From assembly GCF_900101875.1 (NCBI RefSeq), contig NZ_FNAI01000004.1, forward strand, positions 186,001 through 250,000: 64,000 bases of DNA, given 5' to 3'. This document shows positions 16,031 through 25,279 of this stretch, one piece after another. This stretch comes from Mucilaginibacter pineti. Lineage in GTDB: Bacteria > Bacteroidota > Bacteroidia > Sphingobacteriales > Sphingobacteriaceae. Position 1 is the first letter of the stretch; each line of letters starts with the position of its first letter. The notes under the pieces were generated by a model. It was not told where the DNA came from. It saw nothing but the letters and a program-made list of their open reading frames with translations, and did not search any database. The position numbers and the translations under genes are program-made.

Positions 16031-17776
16031 ATGAAAAGAGTACTATCCATTTTGTTTGCCTGTTTTATAGCCTTGGGTGCCCATGCGCAGTTAACCCCGT
16101 TTGAGCAAAGCAAGGATAAAAACTATACGGCTACTTATGCCGAAGTGATCAGCTATTACAAAGCCCTCAATAAGCTGTATCCGCAGCAAATGAAAATGAT
16201 AAATTACGGCACTACAGATGTAGGTAAGCCGCTAACACTTATTGTACTTTCGCGCGATAAGGTCTTTGATCCGGCGCAGATCAAAAAACTGGATAAAAGG
16301 GTACTGCTCATCAACAACGGCATACACCCCGGCGAGCCCGAAGGTATTGATGCCAGCATGATGCTCACCCGCGATCTGCTTAAAAGCAACCAGCTGCCCA
16401 AAGATGTGGTGCTTTGTTTTATCGCCCTTTATAATATTGATGGTAACCTCAACCGCGGCCAGAGCAGGGTGAGCCAGAACGGACCTGTTGCCTACGGTTT
16501 CAGGGGTAATTACCGCAACCTTGATCTTAACCGCGATTTTATTAAGGCCGATAGCCGCAACGCCCTTGCCTTTACGCAGATCCTGACCGCCTGGCAGCCC
16601 GAAATTTTCCTGGATAACCACACCAGCGACGGCGCGGATTACCAATATGTGATGACGCTGATTGAAACCCAAAAAGATAAACAAAACCCCATCCTTGCCG
16701 ATTATACCGCCAAAACGCTTACACCATACCTGTACAGCCACATGAAAAAAAGCGGCTACGAGATGATTCCCTATGGCGCGGGCGAAGAGGGATTGCCGGA
16801 TTCAGGCATTGTGAGCTTTTTGGAAACACCGCGCTTTGCAACCGGCTTTACCGCCCAACATAACATCATTAGCTATATTACAGAAACGCACATGCTTAAA
16901 CCCTTTGATAAGCGCGTATATGCCACCTATGATTTTATGCAACACCTTATTACTATTAATCAGCGTGATGCCAAGCTGATAGGGCAATTAAAAAAACAGG
17001 CCGATGCGGCCGTTACACAGCAAAAAACATTTGCGCTGAAATGGGAGGTTGATAAGGATAAAGTAGATACCATTACCTTTAAAGGCTACGAAGCAGGCTA
17101 CAAAACCAGCGAGGTAAGCGGATTGAAGCGTTTGTATTACGACCGCAATAAACCCTACACCAAAACCATAAAATACTACAATACCTACAAAGCAACTGCC
17201 ACAGCCGATAAACCTGTTGCCTATGTAATACCGCAGGCCTGGGGTAAGGTTATTGATCTGTTTAAATTAAATGGTGTTAAATTGCAACAATTGGCGCATG
17301 ATACCACGCTAAACCTGCAAATGTATTACTTTGGCGATATCAAAACACCAGCAAAACCATTTGAAGGACATTACCTGCACAGCAGCGTACAGCTTAACCC
17401 CGTTGATATGCCCGTGAAATTTTACGCCGGCGATTACGTGGTATATACTAACCAGGCCATTAACCGTTATATTGTAGAAACGCTGGAACCACAGGGTGTG
17501 GATTCGTTTTTTAGCTGGAACTTTTTTGATTCTGTTTTGGGCGAAAAGGAATATTTTTCTGATTATGTGTTTGAAGATATTGCCGCCACCCTGCTAAAAA
17601 AAGACCCCGCCCTGAAAAAGAAACTCGACGATGCCAAAACTAAAGATCCGCAACTGGCCGGCAGCGCCGCGGCACAGCTTAATTTTGTTTACCGCAATTC
17701 GCCCTATTTTGAAAAAACTTATATGCGCTACCCGGTGGGCCGCCTGCTAACCAATACTAAACTCGATTTAAACTAA
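16031..17776 (+). CDS. Secreted M14-family zinc carboxypeptidase
   Basis: 581 aa. A signal peptide of about 19 residues ends AHAQ. Zinc ligands of family M14 are in GIHPGEPEG (H99, E102) and LDNHTSDGADYQ (H197). The fold continues through GEEGLPDSGIVSFLETPRFATG, consistent with the substrate-binding part, and a C-terminal region of about 250 residues of unknown type follows. Probably periplasmic, trimming proteins or peptidoglycan peptides. The rhomboid gene starts immediately after the stop with no gap, so the two proteases are co-expressed. Confidence 0.88.
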   Translation: MKRVLSILFACFIALGAHAQLTPFEQSKDKNYTATYAEVISYYKALNKLYPQQMKMINYGTTDVGKPLTLIVLSRDKVFDPAQIKKLDKRVLLINNGIHPGEPEGIDASMMLTRDLLKSNQLPKDVVLCFIALYNIDGNLNRGQSRVSQNGPVAYGFRGNYRNLDLNRDFIKADSRNALAFTQILTAWQPEIFLDNHTSDGADYQYVMTLIETQKDKQNPILADYTAKTLTPYLYSHMKKSGYEMIPYGAGEEGLPDSGIVSFLETPRFATGFTAQHNIISYITETHMLKPFDKRVYATYDFMQHLITINQRDAKLIGQLKKQADAAVTQQKTFALKWEVDKDKVDTITFKGYEAGYKTSEVSGLKRLYYDRNKPYTKTIKYYNTYKATATADKPVAYVIPQAWGKVIDLFKLNGVKLQQLAHDTTLNLQMYYFGDIKTPAKPFEGHYLHSSVQLNPVDMPVKFYAGDYVVYTNQAINRYIVETLEPQGVDSFFSWNFFDSVLGEKEYFSDYVFEDIAATLLKKDPALKKKLDDAKTKDPQLAGSAAAQLNFVYRNSPYFEKTYMRYPVGRLLTNTKLDLN

Positions 17777-18406
17777 ATGGAATATCTTACTTATACACCC
17801 GTAGCGTCTATCATATTCGTTATCACCATCATCGTTTCCCTCCTTGCTTTTTACAATCAAAACCTGTATGGTAAGCTCATGCTGCACCCATACAACGTAT
17901 CGCGCGGACATTATGTTTATACCGTTATAACCAGCGGCTTTATCCACAAGGATATGATGCACCTGATATTTAACATGGTGTCTTACTACTTTTTTGCTTT
18001 TACATTAGAACAAACCATCGGGCACTGGCAGTTTGGGCTGCTGTATATGGTAAGTCTTATTTTAAGCGATATGCCATCGGTATTAAAGCATAAAGAAAAC
18101 TACAGTTATTACAGCCTTGGCGCTTCGGGAGCGGTGAGTGCGGTTATATTTGGAGCGATATTGTATTTCCCTTTAACCCCAATGGGTATTTTAATACTGC
18201 CTATACGTATGCCCGCATTTATCTTCGGGATTTTGTACCTGGTTTATTGCAGCTACGCTTCTAAATATTCAAGAGATAATATTAATCACGATGCCCACTT
18301 ATTTGGTGCGCTTAGCGGCCTAATGATCACTTTTTTACTTAATCCCCCTGTATTGTCCGAGTTTTTTCACCAGATCAGCGGGGCAGTTCAATCGTTTGGG
18401 CATTAA
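17777..18406 (+). CDS. Rhomboid-family intramembrane serine protease
   Basis: 209 aa, six predicted membrane helices. The catalytic dyad is visible: S117 in LGASGAVSAV (GxSG) and H174 in HDAHLFGALSG. The HxxxN support motif appears as HKDMMHLIFNM near residues 56-66, with H61 and N65. The start codon abuts the M14 peptidase stop. It should cleave transmembrane helices of membrane-anchored substrates; the substrate is unknown. The 3' end overlaps the convergent gene by 32 bp. Confidence 0.93.
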   Translation: MEYLTYTPVASIIFVITIIVSLLAFYNQNLYGKLMLHPYNVSRGHYVYTVITSGFIHKDMMHLIFNMVSYYFFAFTLEQTIGHWQFGLLYMVSLILSDMPSVLKHKENYSYYSLGASGAVSAVIFGAILYFPLTPMGILILPIRMPAFIFGILYLVYCSYASKYSRDNINHDAHLFGALSGLMITFLLNPPVLSEFFHQISGAVQSFGH

Positions 18407-19364
18407 CAAAATCGCCGTTGGCATCAAATAAAAAGCTCATCGGTCTTTCCGGGTCTTTAATGATCTCGAACAGCAGGTAGCCCCAGTTTTTCCAGAAGTT
18501 TTCCAGCACCTGGCCGTAAATTTTGGGCACCCAGTCGTCAAAAAGCGGCTTGCTGCTGAGGCCTCGCAATGGGGCGGCTTCAATGTAAATAGTATCTTCA
18601 ACGGGCATTACATCATACTCGGGCAGGCGGTTAAACAGGTAGGCCGAGTAAAACAGGCGCGCATTCACCTCTTCAAACTGTATAGGGTGCAGGGTTTGTC
18701 CTTTTATTTTATCCATCACCTCTTTATGGTAGCTGGCGTTTGCACCGTTATCCTGCAGGCAAATAATCAGTCCGAAATCTTTTATCCGCAGCGAGAAGGT
18801 AAGCGTGTTGATCTCGTCGCGGTAGCCAAATACATCACCGGCGTTATCAACCTTAAATAAAAACACGCTGAAGGGGTTAAAGCCGTCCAGCTCCAGCGGC
18901 AGGTTAATACTTTGCAGCATCAAATGCAGGTTACTGAATTTGTGGATGATGGATTGCGAAATATTAAACTCCTCTCCCTGCGCGTGCTGCTGCCTTATAC
19001 CGGCCTGTATCTCATTAAAAATAATACCGTACAGCAGTTTGCCCGCCCATTGAAAAAGCTTTAGTTCATCCAGTGCTTTTACGCCCTCGTAACCGGCAGC
19101 AAAGGCGGCGGCTACTTCGGATTCCAGCGGCTCCAGGAATTGCTCGTTCACGGCAGCACTGCAAGGTAGTTTGAGGTCTTTGTAAGTGGCCATGCTTTCG
19201 TCAAGCAGTTTAAAGGGCTGGTCTTCCAGGTTGTAACGACTCATGAGCCATTGCGGAAAAACCTGGATCTTTTCTTCCTCGGTATTTAAGGCCTCCCCGG
19301 TAAGGAAACATTTGTTATTGCTGAAATTAAACCGCTCGAACGGTGCATAAATTTGTGCCGGCAT
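18375..19364 (-). CDS. Conserved-looking unknown protein with an N-terminal CFLTGE motif
   Basis: 329 aa, no signal peptide or membrane helix. The N-terminus (FNFSNNKCFLTGEALN, then VFPQWLMSRY) resembles the first part of HNH-type or zinc-ribbon proteins, with one Cys visible, but no full HNH motif follows. The rest is an alpha/beta protein with no recognised catalytic motif. The last 32 bp overlap the end of the convergent rhomboid gene. Function unknown. Confidence 0.65.
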   Translation of the reverse strand: MPAQIYAPFERFNFSNNKCFLTGEALNTEEEKIQVFPQWLMSRYNLEDQPFKLLDESMATYKDLKLPCSAAVNEQFLEPLESEVAAAFAAGYEGVKALDELKLFQWAGKLLYGIIFNEIQAGIRQQHAQGEEFNISQSIIHKFSNLHLMLQSINLPLELDGFNPFSVFLFKVDNAGDVFGYRDEINTLTFSLRIKDFGLIICLQDNGANASYHKEVMDKIKGQTLHPIQFEEVNARLFYSAYLFNRLPEYDVMPVEDTIYIEAAPLRGLSSKPLFDDWVPKIYGQVLENFWKNWGYLLFEIIKDPERPMSFLFDANGDFVNAQTIELPR

Positions 19365-19384
19365 AGCGGCAAAGATAAGGATGA

Positions 19385-19574
19385 ATATAGATGTGCAGGT
19401 GTGCAGATTTCAGATGTGCAGATTTTTTACTTTGAAAGGATGAATACAGATGTGCAGGTGTGCAGATTTCAGATGTGCAGATTTTTCTTTGCCTGAAGCT
19501 GAATGAAAGAATTAAAATCATTGCACATCTGAAATCTGCACATCTGAAATCCGCATATTTGCATATCTGAAATT
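19385..19574. repeat. Iterated 'gtgcagatttcagat' words in inverted orientation
   Basis: Two direct copies of a unit containing ATGTGCAGGTGTGCAG and TTTCAGATGTGCAG (about 19385-19425 and 19440-19485) face the inverse words CTGAAATCTGCACATCTG at 19525-19550. Related blocks occur at 12345-12412 and 47757-47935. The block fills the gap between the divergent genes 18375-19364 and the epimerase. Confidence 0.75.
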
Positions 19575-20585
19575 ATGGAACTGACATATCAACCTTTCGA
19601 ACTTCAATTAAAACACGCTTTTACCATAGCCAAATTTTCGCGCACAACAACGCCCGTTATGCTGGTGCAGATAAAACACGAAGGCAATACCGGTTACGGC
19701 GAAGCCAGTATGGTGCCTTACATGGGCGAAAGCCACCAAAGCGCTACTGATTTTTTGAGTAAGGTTGATATTGGCCGGATTAGCTATCCTTTTGATTTTG
19801 GGTCGATAATTGATTATTTGGATAGTATAGCCTCCGGCAACCCGGCAATAAAAGCCGCTATTGATATTGCGTTGCATGATTTGGACGGCAAAATAAAGCA
19901 GCAGCCATGCTGGCAACTATTGGGCAGCAACCCTGCGCTGATGCCAGTTACCAGCTTTACCATCGGCATTGATACGCCCGAAATGATCGTTAAAAAAGTT
20001 AAAGAGGCCGAAGGCTTTAAGGTGATAAAAGTAAAGCTGGGTCGCGATACCGATAAGGAGCTCATCGGCACTATTCGCTCGGTTACCGATGTGCCACTTT
20101 ATGTGGATGCCAACCAGGGCTGGACAGACCTGCAGCAAAGCCTTGACATGACCTACTGGCTGCAGGAACAAGGCGTACAACTTATTGAGCAGCCCATGTT
20201 AAAAACCGACCCCGACAGTAATGCCTGGCTCACCGAACGCAGCCCCATCCCCATTATTGGCGATGAAGCTGTACAGCGTTTTGAGGATGTGGACAAGGCC
20301 AACGGCGTGTACACCGGTATCAACATAAAACTCATGAAATCGGCAGGCATTTATGAGGCTACGCGGATGATAAAACGCGCCCGGGAACTAAACCTGAAGA
20401 TAATGATTGGCTGCATGACCGAAACCAGCTGCGCCGCCTTAGCCGGCCTTGCCCTCGCCCCCCAATGTGATTGGGTAGACCTGGACGGTCCGTTTTTGGT
20501 AAGCAACAACCCCTACCAAATGCCAGAATTTAAGGATGGGAAGTATGTGTTGAATGAGGACAGTGGTTTGGGGGTGAGGGTGTAA
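19575..20585 (+). CDS. Dipeptide epimerase (enolase superfamily)
   Basis: 336 aa, N-terminal capping domain followed by an (alpha/beta)8 barrel. Acid/base lysines are in KVIKVKLGRD (KxK, about 154-160) and NIKLMKSAG (about 254-262). Metal ligands are in YVDANQGW (D), LIEQPM (E) and IIGDEAV (D). GCMTETS near the C-terminus supports the L-Ala-D/L-Glu epimerase branch, which feeds murein peptides into recycling. An acidic residue in GDEAV and the DLDGPFL region agree. Exact dipeptide specificity is uncertain. A palindrome at 20606-20638 follows. Confidence 0.88.
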   Translation: MELTYQPFELQLKHAFTIAKFSRTTTPVMLVQIKHEGNTGYGEASMVPYMGESHQSATDFLSKVDIGRISYPFDFGSIIDYLDSIASGNPAIKAAIDIALHDLDGKIKQQPCWQLLGSNPALMPVTSFTIGIDTPEMIVKKVKEAEGFKVIKVKLGRDTDKELIGTIRSVTDVPLYVDANQGWTDLQQSLDMTYWLQEQGVQLIEQPMLKTDPDSNAWLTERSPIPIIGDEAVQRFEDVDKANGVYTGINIKLMKSAGIYEATRMIKRARELNLKIMIGCMTETSCAALAGLALAPQCDWVDLDGPFLVSNNPYQMPEFKDGKYVLNEDSGLGVRV

Positions 20586-20605
20586 ATTATGTCATCAAAC
20601 ATAAA

Positions 20606-20638
20606 AGACTTACGAAGTTTTAAAAACTTCGTAAGTCT
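20606..20638. terminator. Perfect 15-bp palindrome, likely terminator
   Basis: AGACTTACGAAGTTT (20606-20620) and its exact complement (20624-20638) enclose TAA. The identical 33-bp sequence occurs at 29747-29779 after another gene. There is only a weak T tail, so it may be a dispersed hairpin that doubles as a terminator. Confidence 0.65.
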
Positions 20639-20700
20639 GGTAAATCTTCATTCATATTGTCCAATAGTCCTTTTATCTCAAAAGTCCCAAAGTCCAAAAA

Positions 20701-21297
20701 TCACTTAAACCGCAACCCGTGAAAAGCCCCGGCAAGCAGGGTTTGGTAGTTTTCCTGGTTGTCTGACAGGAAAAAGCAATAGGCATCGGCAACGTTCTCT
20801 TTGTGGATAGTTATGGCCATGCAGTATTTATAGTCGCCGGCAAACTCGTGCGCGGGTACGCAAAAGGTGGTTGCACCCCAGTCGGCACTAAACTCGTTTT
20901 TAACGGCGCCCGGGTCAAATTCCTTTATTTGCGGGAGTTTGCCGCCGCCGACATTCATTACGGTAGCCATGAAAGCCGTTGTATGCAAATTATTCGGACT
21001 AAGATTTATATCTCCCGGTTTTTTATTCTTCTCCTGCCCGGCAAAGCGCATCAACATGCTATCCAGCGGCCTTATGGTATACCTCACCTCGAACGCCTTA
21101 TCTTTTGATTTTAGCGCGTACTCGTAATTCATCTGCCCGTTTTTAACAATGGGAACTTCCACCATGCCCTCTGGCGGCGTAAAAGTTAACTGAGCGCGGG
21201 TAAGCAATGCTGTAAAATTAGCCGGCAGGTTATCCGATTTAAATGAGGCCAGTACAATAAAAAGAAATACTACTGATACAGGTTTAATACGCAGCAT
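20701..21297 (-). CDS. Unknown secreted protein
   Basis: 198 aa. The hydrophobic N-terminus (PVSVVFLFIVLASFKSDN) looks like a signal peptide. The mature part is a soluble alpha/beta sequence with GMVEVPIVKNGQMNYEYALK and ADWGATTFCVPAHEFAGDYK; two Cys are present. It ends with VADAYCFFLSDNQENYQTL. No family recognised. Stand-alone, with repeat-like 'gtcccaaagtccaa' words after the stop (20665-20700). Confidence 0.6.
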   Translation of the reverse strand: MLRIKPVSVVFLFIVLASFKSDNLPANFTALLTRAQLTFTPPEGMVEVPIVKNGQMNYEYALKSKDKAFEVRYTIRPLDSMLMRFAGQEKNKKPGDINLSPNNLHTTAFMATVMNVGGGKLPQIKEFDPGAVKNEFSADWGATTFCVPAHEFAGDYKYCMAITIHKENVADAYCFFLSDNQENYQTLLAGAFHGLRFK

Positions 21298-21423
21298 AAT
21301 AAAAGGTTTATGCTATAAATATCCGCAATAAAAACGGATATAAACAAAAAGCCTCACCCTGTTTTTAACAAAGTAAGGCTTGTCCCATTCAATGACTTAA
21401 TGACTAATGACCCAATGACTAAT

Positions 21424-22329
21424 TTACTTATCACTCAGCATTATCGGCGTATTCTTACCGCCGTTAAGGATGATCACTTTGGCATTTGGCGACAGGGCTA
21501 TATCTTTTTGCGCCTTTATCATTTCATATTGAAGCTGCTTGTCTGACAAGCCGGTGGACAGGATCTTTTGATAATCGGCAATACCCTGGGCTTCTACGCG
21601 TTTACGTTCTGCTTCCTGGCGTTCCTTTTGCAGCACGAACTGCATTTTCTGCGCGTCCTGCTCGGCATTTATCTTTGATTCGATGCTGGCCCTTACCGAT
21701 GCGGGCAGGGTAATGTTGCGCACCAATATCTGTTGCAGCTCCAAACCGCGCTTGGCAAAGTTACCGGTAATGAACCTGTTTATCCTATCCTGAAATTCCT
21801 GGCGTTTGGTAGAGTACAGGTCTACAGCGGCATAATTCACCGCATTATCACGAATGGCAGTACGCGATACCGGGCGAACTATTTTTTCTAAATAATCTTC
21901 CCCGATATTCTGCATAATGTAAGGAGCCTTGTCTGGGTTCACTTTATATTGAACCGATAGATCGATGGTAACCTCCAATCCGTCAGATGAAAGTACACGG
22001 ATGGCATCATCGCCCTCTTTTGAGCCTTCGTCTTTAACGCCGCTCATGGTATAGGTTTGCAGCTGAATATCAAACGTAGTGATCTCCACCACCGGGTTTA
22101 TAATGTGCAAGCCGCTTTCCAGCACGTTGTCCTGCACCTTACCAAACAGCGTTTGTACGCCAACCTTACCCGGCTCAATAACCTTAAACATAGATAGTAA
22201 AAGGCCTATTACCACCATTGCTATACCTACCAAAGTGGCCGTACGACTAAAGCGATGGGCAGGCTCGGGTGAGTTTTTGAGTACTATACCCACCACGAGC
22301 ACAATAACTCCTAATATTGCTATAAACAT
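21424..22329 (-). CDS. SPFH/prohibitin-family membrane protein
   Basis: 301 aa. Two N-terminal hydrophobic segments (about 2-18 and 32-50) precede an SPFH domain (about 52-215: PGKVGVQTLFGKVQDNVLESGLHIINP, DLSVQYKVNPDKAPYIMQNIG, RDNAVNYAAVDLYSTKRQEFQ). A long charged coiled coil follows (about 216-275). Prohibitin/stomatin-type scaffold, forming rings or microdomains at the inner membrane. It is the last gene of a minus-strand unit behind a rhodanese and a 62-aa membrane protein. Confidence 0.9.
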   Translation of the reverse strand: MFIAILGVIVLVVGIVLKNSPEPAHRFSRTATLVGIAMVVIGLLLSMFKVIEPGKVGVQTLFGKVQDNVLESGLHIINPVVEITTFDIQLQTYTMSGVKDEGSKEGDDAIRVLSSDGLEVTIDLSVQYKVNPDKAPYIMQNIGEDYLEKIVRPVSRTAIRDNAVNYAAVDLYSTKRQEFQDRINRFITGNFAKRGLELQQILVRNITLPASVRASIESKINAEQDAQKMQFVLQKERQEAERKRVEAQGIADYQKILSTGLSDKQLQYEMIKAQKDIALSPNAKVIILNGGKNTPIMLSDK

Positions 22330-22338
22330 GCAATGAAG

Positions 22339-22527
22339 CTACATCTTTTTTTGCGCTTCCCTTACGTCTTTTAACAATCTTATTTTGAAGACTATAACAA
22401 GTGCCATAGCAAATATGGCGATAGCCATGTATGTATAATTTTTAGCACTATATTGCTGGTAGGCAACAAACGCACACAGTACTATACCTATGGTATACAG
22501 CACATTAAGCACCAATTTAAAACCCAT
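22339..22527 (-). CDS. Small two-helix membrane protein
   Basis: 62 aa with two membrane helices (about 4-22 and 30-48) and a basic tail. It is 2 bp after the rhodanese gene and 9 bp before the SPFH gene. I have a faint memory of this as a small domain of unknown function restricted to Sphingobacteriaceae, but cannot confirm the name. Operon position suggests a link to the SPFH scaffold. Confidence 0.7.
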   Translation of the reverse strand: MGFKLVLNVLYTIGIVLCAFVAYQQYSAKNYTYMAIAIFAMALVIVFKIRLLKDVREAQKKM

Positions 22528-22529
22528 GA

Positions 22530-22844
22530 TTAATAAACGCTAAGGTCTGGATCAATTTCTGCAGCCCAGGCTAAAATACCGCCCTGCAGGTTGTATAAAT
22601 TGGTAAAGCCCTTTTGCTCCAATTGCATAATGGCTGCCGCACTGCGTTTGCCGCTGCGGCACATTATCACTACGGGCTTATCTTTATAAATTTTATCGGC
22701 CTCAATTAAAATGCCGCCCAACGGTATCGACTGGCCGCCAAGGTTTGATGTTTCATACTCAAAATCTTCCCTAACGTCAATCAGTTGAAAATCTTCGCCT
22801 TTATCAATTTTTTCTTTTAGTTCCTGTACGGTTATCTCGTTCAT
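22530..22844 (-). CDS. Rhodanese-like sulfurtransferase domain protein
   Basis: 104 aa from ATG 22844 (MNEITVQELKEKI). A second in-frame ATG at 22862 would add six hydrophobic residues and is less likely. A single rhodanese domain with LIDVREDFEYE, and the active-site loop VVIMCRSGKRSAAA (Cys then RSGKRS). Such small single-domain rhodaneses carry sulfur as a persulfide in the cytoplasm. First gene of the unit with the 62-aa membrane protein and the SPFH protein. Confidence 0.9.
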   Translation of the reverse strand: MNEITVQELKEKIDKGEDFQLIDVREDFEYETSNLGGQSIPLGGILIEADKIYKDKPVVIMCRSGKRSAAAIMQLEQKGFTNLYNLQGGILAWAAEIDPDLSVY

Positions 22845-22954
22845 GTCAAATAAAATTATCATCCAAAGGTAGCTTTTTTTCTATATCAAATAATTACGGT
22901 TGTTTTTTGTAACAATCAATGCCCCTGTGCGTTTCATATATAATTTATAGCCAA

Positions 22955-22987
22955 TTAGCTAAAAAAGGCTAATAAGCCATAAATTTG
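22955..22987 (+). promoter_or_regulatory. Candidate promoter of the DUF4407 gene
   Basis: TAAATTTG (22980-22987) fits the Bacteroidota -7 consensus TAnnTTTG exactly. TTAG (22955-22958) lies 21 bp upstream as a weak -33. This predicts a leader of roughly 60 nt before the ATG at 23053. Confidence 0.35.
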
Positions 22988-23052
22988 GGGCTGTTCGGTG
23001 TCAAAATTTTACACAGCATTGAAACACCACTGTAAAACATAACATCATACGG

Positions 23053-24171
23053 ATGAAAAAAGTTACACGCTTTTTCTGGTTTTGCTCAGGAGCGCATATC
23101 GATACCTTAAAAAAATACCCAATTGAGCATAATAAATATGTGGGCATTGGGGCTACTATATTCTTTACCGCGCTGTTCGCCTCACTATCTGGCGGGTACG
23201 CTATGTACTTTGTTTTTAATGGCGATGCTTTCGCTGTAGGTTTCGCCATACTGTTTGGATTGCTTTGGGGTACGGCCATTTTTAACATGGACCGCTACAT
23301 CGTATCAAGCATTAATAAGGAAGGCAGTACCAACCAGCAGATCTTACAGGCTTCGCCGCGTATTTTACTGGCCATAATGATTGGTGTGGTTATCTCGCGC
23401 CCGCTGGAGCTAAAGATCTTTGATAAGGAGATCCGTCAGAAATTAAAAACATCGTACCTGAAAGGGCAGCGCAGTAAGATAGATACCCTCGAAAAAACGT
23501 ATAATCAGAAATACGCCATGGAGCTGGGTAAAAACACCGATCTGAAAAAGGAAAAAGATTCGCTCGAAAAAGATATCAACCGCTCGCGCTTCCAGTTAAA
23601 CCAGGAAGTTTTTGGCGATAAAACCAACCAAACATCGGGCATTACCGGTTATGGTACCTATGCCAAGCAAAAGCAAACGGTATTGCAGGAAAAAGAGGCC
23701 CGGCTTAAAACCGTTACCGATAACCTGGGGCAAATGGATGAATACCTGAGCCACCGTAAGGATTACGAGGGCTTAAACAGCACCCGTTTATTTAACGACC
23801 ATCAGTTGGATAGCCTCTCAAACGTGGCCGGTTTTAGCGACCGTAACTGGGCGCTGGGGCAACTGTCTTATAACGCTAATGGCACCCGCGATCTGGATAC
23901 TTATATGGCCATTTCATTCATCGGTTATTTGTTTATTTTGTTTGAATGCCTGCCGGTGTTTGTGAAACTGATGTCGCCAAAGGGACCATATGATACCGCC
24001 CTTGCCAAAATTGCCGAAGCCAATATTTACATGGCCGGTAAAGAAAAAGACCGCGATATAACCGTTACCGACAACACCTACGATCATAATTTAGATACCG
24101 ACATACAACGCCGTAAAAAGATCATTACCTCACAATCTGACTATGATTTTGAGCGGCATAGCTATGATTAA
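23053..24171 (+). CDS. DUF4407 membrane protein
   Basis: 372 aa. N-terminal FFWFCSGAHIDTLKKYPIEH and WGTAIFNMDRYIVSS are hallmarks of DUF4407 proteins. There are three membrane helices in the first 115 residues, a large coiled-coil region (about 125-245), and a fourth helix (about 296-315, YMAISFIGYLFILFECLPVFV). The layout recalls channel- or sensor-like proteins, but function is not established. Monocistronic. Confidence 0.88.
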   Translation: MKKVTRFFWFCSGAHIDTLKKYPIEHNKYVGIGATIFFTALFASLSGGYAMYFVFNGDAFAVGFAILFGLLWGTAIFNMDRYIVSSINKEGSTNQQILQASPRILLAIMIGVVISRPLELKIFDKEIRQKLKTSYLKGQRSKIDTLEKTYNQKYAMELGKNTDLKKEKDSLEKDINRSRFQLNQEVFGDKTNQTSGITGYGTYAKQKQTVLQEKEARLKTVTDNLGQMDEYLSHRKDYEGLNSTRLFNDHQLDSLSNVAGFSDRNWALGQLSYNANGTRDLDTYMAISFIGYLFILFECLPVFVKLMSPKGPYDTALAKIAEANIYMAGKEKDRDITVTDNTYDHNLDTDIQRRKKIITSQSDYDFERHSYD

Positions 24172-24177
24172 ATATAG

Positions 24178-24250
24178 CGTCATTGCGAAGTACGAAGCAA
24201 TCTCTAAGTAAACGGCCTGTCACCCTGAGCCTGTCGAAGCATGACACCCC
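24178..24250. repeat. Chimeric REP-like repeat
   Basis: A half of the 'gtcattgcgaagtacgaagc' palindrome (24180-24206) is joined to a half of the 'ctgtcaccctgagcctgtcg' palindrome (24218-24246). Each lacks its usual partner arm. No gene between 24172 and 24306. Confidence 0.6.
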
Positions 24251-24306
24251 TATATTTAATTTCAGCCTCAACAGACGAAGGTTTTAAAACTTGCAATAAC
24301 GCTATT

Positions 24307-24909
24307 CTATTTCCACGCGGGGATAGGCGTTTTCTTTAAAGCATTTGCCACAGCCACCACGTTGGCCGCCACCATTTTCCCTGTTTCCCTCGACCATTCT
24401 TTCCTGAAATCAGATTCGAGATAGGAATTACCAGGGCCGGGACCATTGTTCCAGTAAGTGTATGATTGCGGGGCTATGGTGAAGCCAACATCCATTAGTC
24501 CGCTGGCAATTTCAGTAACTACGTGGCGGGCGCCGTCCTCTTCGCCGGTTACTACAAAGCCGGCTACCTTATCGTAAGTAATGGGGCGGCCTTTATCATC
24601 CCGTGCCGGATACAACCCGTTAATACGCTCCATAACCCGCATAGCCATACTGGATAGTGTACCCATCCAGGTAGGTGTAGCCATAATAAGTATTTCGGAT
24701 GCCAGGAGTTCTTTTAGTATAATGGGCCAGCCGTCACCATCACCCAGATCAGATTTGATGCCGGTTTTCACGTCGTAATCGGCAACGCGTATCATGTGGG
24801 TTTCAACGCCGAGGCGTTCCAGTTCCTTCACAACTATTTTAGCCAGTGCCTCGGTATTTGAGGGCTCGGGCGATGGCTTTAACGTGCAGTTTAACACCAA
24901 TGCTTTCAT
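24307..24909 (-). CDS. Flavodoxin-family NAD(P)H-dependent oxidoreductase
   Basis: 200 aa flavodoxin-like fold. FMN phosphate loop region LVLNCTLKPSPEPSNTEALA (about 4-23), MATPTWMGTLSSMAMRVMERI (about 97-117) and FVVTGEEDGARHV (about 138-150) match NADPH-dependent FMN reductase/flavodoxin-fold proteins of the WrbA/azoreductase type. Cytoplasmic quinone or azo reductase activity is plausible. It sits alone between repeats. Confidence 0.85.
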   Translation of the reverse strand: MKALVLNCTLKPSPEPSNTEALAKIVVKELERLGVETHMIRVADYDVKTGIKSDLGDGDGWPIILKELLASEILIMATPTWMGTLSSMAMRVMERINGLYPARDDKGRPITYDKVAGFVVTGEEDGARHVVTEIASGLMDVGFTIAPQSYTYWNNGPGPGNSYLESDFRKEWSRETGKMVAANVVAVANALKKTPIPAWK

Positions 24910-24942
24910 ATTGGTGTAACGAGGGAAAGGATGGATTGTTTA

Positions 24943-25278
24943 GCCTCACCTATATCCTCTCCAAAGGAGAGGACTTTGAAGATTCCCGAAACTAATTTTT
25001 ATTCCCTCCCAACGGGAGGGGTGCGGATGGATGCGCGCAAAGGCAGGGAGGGGTTTCTGCGTGCAATATTCATATTCCCAGCCGGTTAAACCGCTACCTC
25101 CTCCTTCCCCAGGGAAGGAATCGCACATGGCCCATGCTTTTTACAGCAAGTTCAAGCGTTATAGTAAGCGTGAACGCTTACCTTTTACTTAGTTCAGGCG
25201 TGGACGCCTGAACTTGCAAGCTAAGTTTTTACCTCCCTCTCCTTTGGAGAGGGCCGGGGTGAGGCTACCGGGGTGAGG
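24943..25278. repeat. Gene-free repeat interval before the ABC transporter stop
   Basis: 24910-25279 has no gene. It contains the 'cctcacctatatcctctcc' repeat and its inverse (24943-24975 and 25232-25278), a 'cctcccaacgggaggggtgc' block (25005-25060), a 'cccagggaagg' block near 25105, and an inverted repeat built on 'gttcaagcgttatagtaagc' and 'gttcaggcgtggacgcctg' (25148-25222). Confidence 0.7.
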
Positions 25279-25279
25279 C

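Noticed and set aside
19385..19574. Direct repeat units of about 55 bp, considered as a CRISPR or a tandem array
   Set aside because: Only two units, mostly iterated short words, followed by an inverted copy; no spacer structure.
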